The translations under genes and the position numbers were made by a program. Source: Chloroflexota bacterium (GTDB taxonomy: Bacteria; Chloroflexota; Dehalococcoidia; Lucifugimonadales; JACPQL01). From it: a stretch of 64,000 bases of DNA. A model generated the notes under the pieces. It saw only the letters and a list, made by a program, of their open reading frames with translations, was not told where the DNA came from and ran no database searches. The DNA lies in contig JACPQL010000041.1 in assembly GCA_016190445.1 (NCBI GenBank), forward strand, positions 1-64,000, in the 5' to 3' direction. Of this stretch, positions 33,377-41,549 are shown one piece after another (within the stretch, counting starts at the first letter, position 1; every line of letters starts with the position of its first letter).

Positions 33377-34492
33377 ATGTCAGACCTTTCATACTGGGTG
33401 GCCTTCGCCCGAATCCCCAGCGTGGGGCGGGTGCGGTTCGGCCTTCTGGAGCAGAAGTTCGGCTCCCTGGAGGCCGCGTGGCAGGCGTCTGCCCGGGAGC
33501 TGGAGAGCGCCGGGCTGGACCGCCACGCCATCTCTGCCATTACCTGGGGCCGCTCCCACATCTCGCCACAAGAAGAGATAGAACGGATGGAGCGCGCTGG
33601 GGTGCGGGCCATCACCTGGCGCGACGAGGGCTATCCCCCGCTCCTGCGCGAGATATACGACCTGCCGCCGGTGCTCTTCATCAAGGGGGGGCTGCTGCCG
33701 GAGGACCGGCGCTCTGTGGCCGTGGTGGGCACGCGCAACGCCACCGCCTATGGCCGGGAGGCAGCTACCTACCTGGCCGGGGACCTGGCCAGGAACGGCG
33801 TGACCATAGTCAGCGGACTGGCCCGTGGCATTGACGCGGTGGCGCACCGGGCCGCACTGGAGGCGGGCGGGCGCACCATCGCCGTGGTGGCCTCCGGTCT
33901 GGACATGGTCTACCCCCCTGAACACACGGGCCTGGCCCAGCAGGTAGCCGAGCAGGGGGCCCTGGTGAGTGAGTACCCCCTGGGGACGCGGCCCGAGGCC
34001 AGGCACTTTCCCCGTCGCAACCGCCTGCTCAGCGGCATGACCCTGGGCACGCTGGTGATAGAGGCCCCGGAGAAGAGCGGGGCCCTGTGGACGGTGCGCC
34101 ACGCCCTGGAGCAGAACCGGGAGGTCTTCTGTGTCCCCGGCAGCGTCTTCTCCCCCGCCAGCCGGGCCACCAACTTGCTGATCCAGGAGGGGGCCAAGCT
34201 GGTGCTGGACTTCAAAGATGTCCTGGAGGAGCTGAACCTGAGCGCGGTGACGCAGCAGATGGAGCTGCCAGGCCTGCTGGTGCCTGAGGGGGACACTGAG
34301 GCGAAGGTGTTGCAGTGCCTGGGGTACGAGCCCATTCACATAGACGATGTGGGGCGCCGCTCCGGGCTTCCCATAGCCGCGGTGAGCAGCACCCTGGCCA
34401 TGATGGAGATCAAGGGACTGGTGCGCTCGGTGGGCGCCATGAATTTTGTTCGCACCCGGGAGGCTGCTGCCGGGTATGCGGCTGTGGAGTGA
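33377..34492 (+). CDS. dprA: DNA processing protein DprA (Smf)
   Basis: 371 residues. It loads RecA on incoming single-stranded DNA during natural transformation. An N-terminal helical SAM-like domain is followed by the Rossmann core (YPPLLREIYDLPPVLFIKG, VAVVGTRNATAYGREAA, SGLARGIDAVAHRAALEAGGRTIAV, FPRRNRLLSGM), and a C-terminal winged-helix DprA domain (IDDVGRRSGLPIAAVSSTLAMMEIKGLV). The ATG at 33377 has no Shine-Dalgarno but sits just after an extended -10 element; the 78 preceding track codons run through the tRNA-Ser. With the pilin and PilM-N-like genes, it makes competence plausible. The stop overlaps the topA start by one base. Confidence 0.95.
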   Translation: MSDLSYWVAFARIPSVGRVRFGLLEQKFGSLEAAWQASARELESAGLDRHAISAITWGRSHISPQEEIERMERAGVRAITWRDEGYPPLLREIYDLPPVLFIKGGLLPEDRRSVAVVGTRNATAYGREAATYLAGDLARNGVTIVSGLARGIDAVAHRAALEAGGRTIAVVASGLDMVYPPEHTGLAQQVAEQGALVSEYPLGTRPEARHFPRRNRLLSGMTLGTLVIEAPEKSGALWTVRHALEQNREVFCVPGSVFSPASRATNLLIQEGAKLVLDFKDVLEELNLSAVTQQMELPGLLVPEGDTEAKVLQCLGYEPIHIDDVGRRSGLPIAAVSSTLAMMEIKGLVRSVGAMNFVRTREAAAGYAAVE

Positions 34493-36639
34493 TGTCAACC
34501 ATGCCTCGTGGAGAAAAACGCCTGGTCGTAGTGGAGTCCCCAGCCAAAGCGCGGACCGTAGGGCGCTTTCTAGGGGGCAACTATCTTGTAAAAGCCTCCT
34601 TGGGCCACGTCCGTGACCTCCCCAAGGGGAAGCTGGGGGTGGAGATCACCGATGGGTTCACGCCCGAGTACGCAGTCCTCAAAGAAAAGCAGTCCGTCAT
34701 ATCGGACCTGAAGAAGAGTTCGCGGGAGGTGGCCTCTGTGTACCTGGCCACCGACCCGGACCGGGAGGGTGAGGCCATCTCCTGGCACCTGAAAGAGGCA
34801 GTGGGATGGAAGACCCTGCCGGTGCACCGGGTGGTCTTCCACGAGATCACCCAGGGCGCTATCCAGGAGGCGTTCCGCAACCCCAGAGACATAGATATGC
34901 GGCTGGTGAACGCCCAGCAGGCGCGGCGGATCCTGGACCGGCTGGTGGGCTACCAGCTCAGCCCCTTGCTGTGGCGGAAGGTACAGCGGGGCCTCTCGGC
35001 GGGCAGGGTACAGTCGGTGGCGGTGCGCCTGGTGGTGGACCGGGAGCGGGCCATAAGAGAGTTCGTTCCCGTGGAGTACTGGAGCATCGAGGCCACGCTG
35101 GCCAAGCACGGCCAGCAGCCGCCGCAGCCATTCGTCGCCGCTCTCTACTCCATTCGGGGCCAGAAGGGCAAGCTGCGCATCTCGGACGACTCCCAAGCGT
35201 CCACCATCGTCGCCGACCTGGAGGGGGCCTCGTACAGGGTACAGGAGGTCTCCCACAAGGAGGTGCGCCGCCGCCCCGCTCCGCCCTTCATCACCAGCAC
35301 CCTCCAGCAGGAGGCGTGGCGCAAGCTGCGCATGCCCGCTCGCAGGACCATGGCCATTGCCCAGCAGCTCTACGAGGGGCTGCCCCTGGGGGCGGAGGGC
35401 GATGTCGGCCTTATCACCTACATGCGCACCGACTCCACCCACGTGGCCGCGTCGGCCCTGCGGGAGACGCAGGCCTACATCCGGCAGAGGTTCGGCGAGC
35501 CCTATACTCCAAAGATACCCCGCCAGTACACCAAGAAGGTCAAAGGCGCCCAGGAGGCCCACGAGGCCATCAGGCCCACCGCCATAGCCAGGGAGCCCTC
35601 GGCGGTGCGCCCCCACCTGTCGCTGGAGCAGTACCGGCTGTACGAGCTGGTCTGGAGCCGCATGGTGGCCAGCCAGATGTCCGACGCCGTTCTCGACGCA
35701 ACCCAGGTGGACGTGGACGTGCCGGGGCGCTCGGGCACGATCTACCTGTTCCGCGCCAGCGGCTCGGTCCTCCGCTTCCCCGGCTTCCTGGCCCTGTACC
35801 GCGAAGGGCGGGATGAGGACAAAGAAGAGGAGGACGGCGCTCCTCTTCCAGAGCTGGCAAAGAGTGACGCCCTGGACTGCCTGGGGCTGAAGCCAGAGCA
35901 GCACTTCACCCAGCCGCCGTCGCGCTACACCGAGGCGACGCTGATCAAGGCGCTGGAGGAGAGGGGCATCGGCAGGCCAAGCACCTACGCCCCCATCCTG
36001 GCGACCATCGTGGAGCGCAGCTACATCATCCGGGAGCGAGGCCGCCTGGCGCCAACAGCCCTGGGGGAGGTGGTCAGCGACCAGCTTTCCGCCCACTTCC
36101 CAGAGATCATGGACCCCGACTTCACCGCCCAGATGGAGGAGCACCTGGACGAGATCGCTCGCGGGGAGCGCCAGTGGGTGCCGGTGCTCAAGGAGTTCTA
36201 CGGGCCCTTCTCCCAGGCCCTGGCCCTGGCCCAGGAGCAGATGCCCCGGGTGCGGGTGGAGGAGCCCACCGACGAGGTGTGCGAGCAGTGCGGGCGCCCG
36301 ATGGTGGTGAAGACGGGGCGCTTCGGCAGGTTCCTCTCGTGCAGCGGCTTCCCGGAGTGCCGGAACAGCCGGCCCCTGCTCCAGAAGACGGGGGTGGCGT
36401 GCCCTCGCTGCGGCGGCGACCTGGTGCAGCGCCGGGGGAAAAAGGGAAAGGGCCGGACCTTCTACGGCTGTTCCAACTACCCCACCTGCGACTTTGCCGT
36501 GGGCCAGCGGCCCCTGCTCGACCCATGCCCTCAGTGCGGTGGGCTGCTGGTGGCCTTGGGGCGCGGCGCCGCCCGCTGCACCCAGTGCGCCTTCCGCGGC
36601 CCCGTGCCGGAGCGGGAAGCGGTGGAGACGGGGGCATAG
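34492..36639 (+). CDS. topA: DNA topoisomerase I
   Basis: 715 residues, type IA. The Toprim domain has VVVESPAKARTVGRFLG and the acidic cluster ATDPDREGEAISWHL; the nucleophile Tyr is in GLITYMRTDSTHV (about residue 306). HEAIRPT follows. The C terminus has three zinc-ribbon units: CEQCGRPMV...CSGFPEC, CPRCGGDLV...CSNYPTC and the shorter CPQCGGLLV...CTQC. It relaxes negative supercoils. The dprA-topA-xer order is common in bacteria; here the low-GC islet separates topA from xer. Start overlaps the dprA stop (GTGATG). Confidence 0.96.
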   Translation: MSTMPRGEKRLVVVESPAKARTVGRFLGGNYLVKASLGHVRDLPKGKLGVEITDGFTPEYAVLKEKQSVISDLKKSSREVASVYLATDPDREGEAISWHLKEAVGWKTLPVHRVVFHEITQGAIQEAFRNPRDIDMRLVNAQQARRILDRLVGYQLSPLLWRKVQRGLSAGRVQSVAVRLVVDRERAIREFVPVEYWSIEATLAKHGQQPPQPFVAALYSIRGQKGKLRISDDSQASTIVADLEGASYRVQEVSHKEVRRRPAPPFITSTLQQEAWRKLRMPARRTMAIAQQLYEGLPLGAEGDVGLITYMRTDSTHVAASALRETQAYIRQRFGEPYTPKIPRQYTKKVKGAQEAHEAIRPTAIAREPSAVRPHLSLEQYRLYELVWSRMVASQMSDAVLDATQVDVDVPGRSGTIYLFRASGSVLRFPGFLALYREGRDEDKEEEDGAPLPELAKSDALDCLGLKPEQHFTQPPSRYTEATLIKALEERGIGRPSTYAPILATIVERSYIIRERGRLAPTALGEVVSDQLSAHFPEIMDPDFTAQMEEHLDEIARGERQWVPVLKEFYGPFSQALALAQEQMPRVRVEEPTDEVCEQCGRPMVVKTGRFGRFLSCSGFPECRNSRPLLQKTGVACPRCGGDLVQRRGKKGKGRTFYGCSNYPTCDFAVGQRPLLDPCPQCGGLLVALGRGAARCTQCAFRGPVPEREAVETGA

Positions 36640-36779
36640 GCGGTCGCCCGAAGGTTGCACGGACCCGTACAGGTGAAAGGAGGCGCCCAAGTGTGCGGAG
36701 GCAGGGCGTCGCCTCATGTATAATGAGCACACGAGGTCGTGAATGAAGCCTAGGCGAGGCCCCCGAAAGGTCGTGAAGC

Positions 36780-37190
36780 GTGACTCAGCAAAAGCCGAAC
36801 CGCGAACAGAGACGGCATCCTAGCCGCGCTGCTGAGCAATTGCCATCACAGATACAGGTCAGCTACATCAACCGCACCGTCTCCCCTGTGCTCCACGCCG
36901 ACGGCGTGTTCGGTGGTCTGACACCACATGGGTTGCTCTATATGGCGTTTTTTTCCGAGCATGCTAAGATTCCCGATAGTGCACAATTGGCCGTGGATAA
37001 GGTGGCCCGGAAAATCAGGCCGGTGCCCCAACCCGATACAGAGTGGGTACGGGAGGTGGGGACGGAAATCATCATGGGTTTGGATCTCGCCCGCTCCTTC
37101 CGGAAATGGCTAGATGACAAGATCAAGCTGATTGAGCAGAATGAGCCAGCCAATACCTTCACTGTAGTCGAAGAGCAACAGCCGTCATGA
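36780..37190 (+). CDS. Islet protein 1, unknown function (DUF3467-like?)
   Basis: 136 residues, soluble. Residues 1-22 are charged and probably disordered. The core IQVSYINRTVSPVLHADGVFGG and a C-terminal helical EIIMGLDLARSFRKWLDDKIKLIEQ recall the layout of small DUF3467-like proteins, but I cannot confirm it. GTG start after GAAAGG. A TATAAT at 36719-36724 probably belongs to its promoter; no -35 is clear. Its stop overlaps the next start (ATGA). Base composition drops: 52% GC over 37201-37260 against 73% over 35341-35400 in topA, which suggests transfer. Confidence 0.6.
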   Translation: MTQQKPNREQRRHPSRAAEQLPSQIQVSYINRTVSPVLHADGVFGGLTPHGLLYMAFFSEHAKIPDSAQLAVDKVARKIRPVPQPDTEWVREVGTEIIMGLDLARSFRKWLDDKIKLIEQNEPANTFTVVEEQQPS

Positions 37191-37633
37191 CAACAATCAC
37201 GCTTCCACCGCAGCCTAACGAGACTAGAACACGATATAGCAGCTTGTTGCCCATAAGCACAGCCTCCGCTGTAAGTGACGCCTTTCGTGGCTCTGTCATA
37301 TCCCCAACTGCAAGTGTAGTCACGCGCCAAAGAGCCGATCCGCTTCGCGAGCAGTTCCGAGCCTTGGCCGATTGGTGGCATGACGCGACTGATGCCTTGT
37401 CATCTCCGGATGAAAAGGCAGAACATGTAGCTTATCAACGCATTGTCGCCGCAGGTCGCCCAGTGCTACGCTACATCCTCGAAGACTTGCGTGATCGTGG
37501 CGGCCATTGGTTCATGGCGCTTGAGGAAATCACGCATATGGAGCCTCCAATTCCGGACGGCGTGACTCCCAGTCTTCGGGCAGAGAGGGACGCGTGGCTT
37601 TCATGGGGAAAGGCTACGGGCGTTCTTGACTAG
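37187..37633 (+). CDS. Islet protein 2, unknown function
   Basis: 148 residues. The first 48 are Ser/Thr/Pro-rich and look disordered. The C-terminal 100 form a compact helical-looking domain rich in Trp and His: FRALADWWHDAT, VAYQRIVAAGRPVLRYILEDL, GGHWFMALEEIT, and AERDAWLSWGK. I have no function for it. It overlaps islet protein 1 by 4 bp (ATGA), so the two are translationally coupled, and its end abuts the next gene. Low-GC relative to flanks. Confidence 0.6.
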   Translation: MTTITLPPQPNETRTRYSSLLPISTASAVSDAFRGSVISPTASVVTRQRADPLREQFRALADWWHDATDALSSPDEKAEHVAYQRIVAAGRPVLRYILEDLRDRGGHWFMALEEITHMEPPIPDGVTPSLRAERDAWLSWGKATGVLD

Positions 37634-37661
37634 CCATCGGCTGAATCTCGGAATCTCCGAT

Positions 37662-38105
37662 ATGCAAGCACGTCAGCACTGGCCGAGTCTCACGCCAGAT
37701 AGCTTCGTTGAAACCAGCCCCGTGGATCCCTTCTACAATTGCGCGGCGCATGCCGCCGACGATAACGATAAACCGTGGTGGCCTTCTCGCGCCCGCCGGT
37801 ACTATTGGCCCCCGGATGTGCCGAGGACCGCACATCTCGCTTCCTTTGAGGCTGCCTATGTCACAAAAGGTTATGAGAGATGTGCCACCCCAGACCTGGA
37901 AGAAGGCGTCGAGAAGATTGCCGTCTATGCTCTTGATGGCGTGCCCAAACATGTTGCTAGGCAACTCGCCAGCGGTCGATGGACAAGTAAGCTCGGCGAC
38001 CTGAAGGACATTGACCATGCTACACTGGACGACCTAGCAGGGCCTTTCTACGGGCATCCCATCCTCTTTATGAGGAGGCCGCGTGCCCAAGAGGATGCCG
38101 GATAA
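37662..38105 (+). CDS. Islet protein 3, DUF7689-like, possible Cys-His hydrolase fold
   Basis: About 147 residues from ATG 37662; a TTG at 37626 overlapping the previous gene is an alternative start. HWPSLTPDSFVETSPVDPFYN leads to NCAAHAADD, with WWPS and YYWPP after it. Later KVAVYA-like KIAVYALDG is followed by HVARQLASGRWTSKLGDLKDIDH. The ordered Cys (about residue 28) and downstream His resemble papain/NlpC-like or transglutaminase-like active sites, but that is inference. The pattern YNC...HxARQL..G.W.SKLG matches what I recall of the DUF7689 family. Its 3' end overlaps the next small gene by 23 bp. Confidence 0.6.
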   Translation: MQARQHWPSLTPDSFVETSPVDPFYNCAAHAADDNDKPWWPSRARRYYWPPDVPRTAHLASFEAAYVTKGYERCATPDLEEGVEKIAVYALDGVPKHVARQLASGRWTSKLGDLKDIDHATLDDLAGPFYGHPILFMRRPRAQEDAG

Positions 38106-38256
38106 GCAACCGGAACACGTTAAGCTAGTTCCAGAAGAAAAGTTCAAAGAGGCGTTGAAGCAAGTGCTCTGCACCTCGAAAGTAGAATCTGGCGCTCAAT
38201 TAGCCAACTTCCAGGCTTCGAACAAAGTACGCCGCGAGAAAAAACGCAAACTATAG
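38083..38256 (+). CDS. Islet protein 4, 57-residue basic protein
   Basis: Too short for the ORF track. TGAGGAGG lies four bases before a GTG at 38083; a 57-codon frame follows with LVPEEKFKEALKQVL and QLANFQASNKVRREKKRKL at the end. It is highly charged, helical-looking and ends in a Lys/Arg tail. An ATG four codons in (38095) is an alternative start. The overlap with islet protein 3, strong ribosome site and same low-GC composition argue that it is a real fourth gene. Function unknown; it could be a partner or antitoxin-like protein. Confidence 0.6.
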   Translation: MPKRMPDKQPEHVKLVPEEKFKEALKQVLCTSKVESGAQLANFQASNKVRREKKRKL

Positions 38257-38384
38257 CCCTGACCCGATGCTGCGTCAACAATATTATTGCCCTGCGAAGA
38301 CCAAGCGACTGCGGGGTGGCTTGCCGGGCGACCCTGAGGGTAGTCGGCATTCCTGCGGATGCGTCCTGCGCCACGCCGTCCCTC

Positions 38385-38393
38385 TGCTATAAT
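38385..38393 (+). promoter_or_regulatory. Extended -10 element just before the Xer-type recombinase
   Basis: TGCTATAAT ends 14 bp before the ATG, leaving a leader of only several bases and no Shine-Dalgarno. No convincing -35. Confidence 0.55.
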
Positions 38394-38407
38394 CAGCCGT
38401 AGCACCC

Positions 38408-39445
38408 ATGGAAAAGCTGTTTGGCGAGTACAAGTCCCACCTGCTGGGGAGCCGTGGGCTCTCCCCTGCCACGGTGCGTAACTACCTGGACGACCTGCAT
38501 CCCTTCAGGGAGTACCTGGCCAGGGAGGGCCTGGAGCCGGAGGCGGGCGTGGAGGCACTGCACGCTTTCCTGCTCCAGGACGGAGAGGCGGGTGTGCCCA
38601 TCCGGTACCGGCGCCTGGTGCGCGACTACCTGGCCTGGCTCATGCAGGGGAGGCCCGTTCAGGAGGGCACTCGGGCCAGGCGGCGCGGCCACGCCCGGGA
38701 CAGTGTCATCCGGATGCTGGTTGCCCTTCGGAGCTTCATGACCTACTGTATCCAGCTAGGCCTGCTGCCGGACGCGCCTATATGGAAGAGGCGCTCCTCC
38801 GCCATGCGCGCACTGATGCCCAAGCGGGAGCGCCGCCTTCCGGACGTCCTCACGCGCAGGGAGGCCGCCGATCTCATGGACGCCGCCGATGGTGGCGGTG
38901 CCGTCGAGCGGCCGCCCGGCCTGCCGGAGCGAGATGCCGCCCTTCTGGAGCTGCTATACTCCAGCGGCCTCCGGGTGAGCGAGGCCTCGGGGCTGGACAT
39001 TGAAAGCCTGAGCCTGTCGGCGCGGGAGGTGCGGGTGCGTGGCAAGGGGAACAAGGAGCGCATGGTGCGGGTGGGCAGGCCCGCAGCCGCTGCCATGGAG
39101 CGCTACCTGGAGAAGGGACGTCCCTTTCTGATCTGCCCCGCATCGGGCGGAGCACTCTTCCTGAACCGGTCAGGGGGACGCCTTTCGCCGCGGAGCATCC
39201 AGAAGCTGGTGAGGCGGTACGCCCTGGCTTCGGGGCTGCGACCCGGCGTGCACCCCCACACGTTGCGTCACAGCTTCGCCACTCACCTGCTGGAGGGTGG
39301 GGCAGACCTGCGAGTCGTCCAGGAGTTGCTGGGCCACAGCAGTCCCCGTACCACGCAGGTGTACACCCACGTTACCCCCGCTGAGGCGCGACGTGTCTAT
39401 CTACAGGCACACCCCAGGGCGAGGGTGGGGGGGGGTGGCACATGA
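38408..39445 (+). CDS. Tyrosine recombinase, XerC/XerD type
   Basis: 345 residues. An N-terminal SAM-like core-binding domain (about 1-110) is followed by the catalytic domain with SGLRVSEASGLDIES (first Arg), KGNKERMV (Lys), HTLRHSFATHLLEGG (His-x2-Arg) and LGHSSPRTTQVYTHV (second His and the nucleophile Tyr). It is complete. The topA-xer-aroQ setting suggests a chromosomal XerC-like resolvase of dimers, but its position directly beside the low-GC islet leaves open a role as that islet's integrase. Its stop overlaps aroQ (ATGA). Confidence 0.9.
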   Translation: MEKLFGEYKSHLLGSRGLSPATVRNYLDDLHPFREYLAREGLEPEAGVEALHAFLLQDGEAGVPIRYRRLVRDYLAWLMQGRPVQEGTRARRRGHARDSVIRMLVALRSFMTYCIQLGLLPDAPIWKRRSSAMRALMPKRERRLPDVLTRREAADLMDAADGGGAVERPPGLPERDAALLELLYSSGLRVSEASGLDIESLSLSAREVRVRGKGNKERMVRVGRPAAAAMERYLEKGRPFLICPASGGALFLNRSGGRLSPRSIQKLVRRYALASGLRPGVHPHTLRHSFATHLLEGGADLRVVQELLGHSSPRTTQVYTHVTPAEARRVYLQAHPRARVGGGGT

Positions 39446-39888
39446 GGGTCCTGGTGGTGAATGGGCCCAACCTGAACCTACAGGGGAGCCGCCAGCCCGA
39501 GGTGTATGGGACCATGACCCTGGGCGACATCGAGGCCGCCGTCTCCCGGCGGGCCCAAGAGCTGGGGGTGGAGGTAGCTTTCTTCCAGTCCAACACCGAG
39601 GGGGCCATCGTTGACTTCCTTCAGGCAGAGGCACCCCAGGTCCAGGGGGTCATCATCAACCCCGGCGCCCTGACCCACTACGGGCTCTCTCTGCGGGACG
39701 CTCTGGCCGCCCTCCCAGTGCCGGTGGTGGAGGTGCACCTTTCCAACATCTATGCCCGCGAGGAGTTCCGGCGCCAGTCGGTGATGGCGCCGGTGGTGCG
39801 GGGCCAGCTCTCCGGGCTGGGCTGGTGGGGGTACGTGGGCGCCCTGGAGTACCTGGCATCGGTTGTTGGGAAGGAGGGAGCAAGGTGA
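39442..39888 (+). CDS. aroQ: 3-dehydroquinate dehydratase, type II
   Basis: 148 residues, standard for the dodecameric type II enzyme of the shikimate pathway. NGPNLNLQGSRQPEVYG holds the catalytic Tyr and Arg region; NPGALTHYGLSLRDAL and VEVHLSNIYAREEFRRQS supply Asn, His and Arg of the active site. Starts inside the recombinase stop and ends inside the GTG of the next gene, so the three are coupled. Confidence 0.96.
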   Translation: MRVLVVNGPNLNLQGSRQPEVYGTMTLGDIEAAVSRRAQELGVEVAFFQSNTEGAIVDFLQAEAPQVQGVIINPGALTHYGLSLRDALAALPVPVVEVHLSNIYAREEFRRQSVMAPVVRGQLSGLGWWGYVGALEYLASVVGKEGAR

Positions 39889-40967
39889 ACGCAGCAGGCC
39901 CCCTTGACCGCCTTCGTGGACTTTTGAAGCAACAGGAGCTGGACGCCCTCTTTGTATCTACGCCCGAGAACCGCCGCTATCTCTCGGGGTTCGATGGCTC
40001 CGCGGGCTGTCTGATCATCACCCAGAGCGACGCCATTCTGGCCACGGACTTCCGCTACGTGGAGCAGGCGGGCCGGCAGGCGCCGGACTACCGGGTGGTG
40101 AGGACCGGGGTGGAGAGCAAGTGGTTCCCCACGCTCCTTTCGGAGCTGGGGGTGCGACGGGTGGGCTTTGAGGCCCAGGACCTGACCGTGGCCCAGTATA
40201 ACCAGCTCACCGAGTCCCTGGGCAAGGGCAACGGGGTCAGCCTGGTGCCCACCCAGGGCATGGCGGAGCGGCTCCGGGCCGTCAAGACTCCCGAGGAGCG
40301 GGGGCTCATCCAGCGGGCCATTGACGCCGCCGACACAGCTTTCAGCCGGGTGGTCTCCACGATGCGCCCCGGCATCACCGAGCAAGAACTGGCCTGGGAG
40401 CTGGAGAAGGCGATGCGCGAGTTGGGCGCGGAGAAGATGTCCTTCGATATCATCGTGGCTGCTGGCCCCAACGGAGCACTCCCCCACCATCACCCCTCGG
40501 AGCGGGTGATACGGACAGGTGAGCCGGTAGTCATTGACATGGGTGCCCGCTACCAGGGGTACTGTAGCGACATGACCCGCACCGTGGTGCTGGGCGACGG
40601 GGGCGAGACCTTCCGCAGGGTGTTCGACACGGTGCTGGCCGCGCAGGAGACGGCCATAGCTGCGGTGGAGGCGGGCATGACGGGGGAGCAGGCCGATTCC
40701 CTGGCGAGGCGCGTCATTCAGGAGGCGGGCTACGGCGACAACTTCGGCCACGGCCTGGGCCACGGGGTGGGCCTGGCAGTCCACGAGTTCCCCCGGCTGG
40801 GCTTGCGCTCTGCCGATGTGCTGGAAGAGGGCATGGTGTTCACCATTGAGCCGGGGGTCTACCTGAGCGGATGGGGCGGCGTGAGGATAGAGGACATGGT
40901 GGTGCTGGAGGGCGGGCGGGCCGGGGTGCTCACCAGGGCGCCCAAAAAGGAGAAAGCAGGAGAGTGA
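39885..40967 (+). CDS. Xaa-Pro aminopeptidase (M24B)
   Basis: 360 residues. An N-terminal creatinase-like domain (about 1-130) is followed by the pita-bread metallopeptidase fold. Metal ligands are visible: Asp in VVIDMGARYQGYCSDMTRT (two Asp), His in GHGLGHGVGLAVHE, Glu in FTIEPGVYL and Glu in VRIEDMVV. It removes N-terminal residues ahead of proline. The start is GTG 39885 after AAGGAGGGAG, overlapping the aroQ stop; the track start lies inside aroQ. The aroQ-pepP-efp order is conserved in many bacteria, perhaps linked to translation of proline stretches. Confidence 0.94.
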   Translation: MNAAGPLDRLRGLLKQQELDALFVSTPENRRYLSGFDGSAGCLIITQSDAILATDFRYVEQAGRQAPDYRVVRTGVESKWFPTLLSELGVRRVGFEAQDLTVAQYNQLTESLGKGNGVSLVPTQGMAERLRAVKTPEERGLIQRAIDAADTAFSRVVSTMRPGITEQELAWELEKAMRELGAEKMSFDIIVAAGPNGALPHHHPSERVIRTGEPVVIDMGARYQGYCSDMTRTVVLGDGGETFRRVFDTVLAAQETAIAAVEAGMTGEQADSLARRVIQEAGYGDNFGHGLGHGVGLAVHEFPRLGLRSADVLEEGMVFTIEPGVYLSGWGGVRIEDMVVLEGGRAGVLTRAPKKEKAGE

Positions 40968-40970
40968 AGC

Positions 40971-41537
40971 ATGGTCCTTGGGTTCAGCGACCTGAAAAAC
41001 GGAATGACCATCGAACTGGACGGCGAGCCCTATAAGGTGGAGGAGTTCACCCACACCAAGATGCAGCAGCGGGCTCCAACCGTACGTATCCGGCTGCGCA
41101 ATCTCCGCACCGGCAAGATGGTGGAGCGCTCCTTCTCGGGGTACAAGCTCCAGTTGACTCCGGCACAGGTGGAGACCCGCGCCGCCCAGTATCTTTACAA
41201 CGACGGCGAACATTACCACTTCATGGACACGGAGAACTTCGAGCAGTACCCCCTTAGCCTGGAGCAACTCGGCGACGCGGTCAACTACCTCACGGAACAA
41301 GGGGAGGTGGAGCTGCTCTTCTTCAAGGAGGCCCCTATTGCCCTGGAGCTTCCCACCACCGTGGACCTGGCTGTGGTGGAGACGGCACCCGGCTTCAAAG
41401 GGGACACCGCATCGGGCAGCACCAAGCCTGCCAAGGTGGAGACGGGCATAATGGTCCAGGTCCCCTTCTTTGTAAACACGGGGGAGAAGATCAGAGTGGA
41501 CACCCGCACCGGCCAGTACGTGGAGCGCGTGGGTTAG
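40971..41537 (+). CDS. efp: Elongation factor P
   Basis: 188 residues, three-domain EF-P. DLKNGMTIELDGEPYKVEEF is the KOW-like N domain; the last domain has GDTASGSTKPAKVETG and VPFFVNTGEKIRVDTRTGQYVER. The tip loop reads TKMQQRAPT, so the usual modified Lys is not at the tip; an Arg sits near that place. It relieves ribosome stalling at polyproline. GGAGAG precedes the ATG; it starts 4 bp after the peptidase gene. Confidence 0.96.
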   Translation: MVLGFSDLKNGMTIELDGEPYKVEEFTHTKMQQRAPTVRIRLRNLRTGKMVERSFSGYKLQLTPAQVETRAAQYLYNDGEHYHFMDTENFEQYPLSLEQLGDAVNYLTEQGEVELLFFKEAPIALELPTTVDLAVVETAPGFKGDTASGSTKPAKVETGIMVQVPFFVNTGEKIRVDTRTGQYVERVG

Positions 41538-41549
41538 AAGGGGCTCCCT

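Noticed and set aside
34570-36732. 720-residue minus-strand ORF opposite topA
   Set aside because: Shadow of topA caused by high GC; no recognisable domains, His/Leu/Gly-rich translation, no ribosome site.
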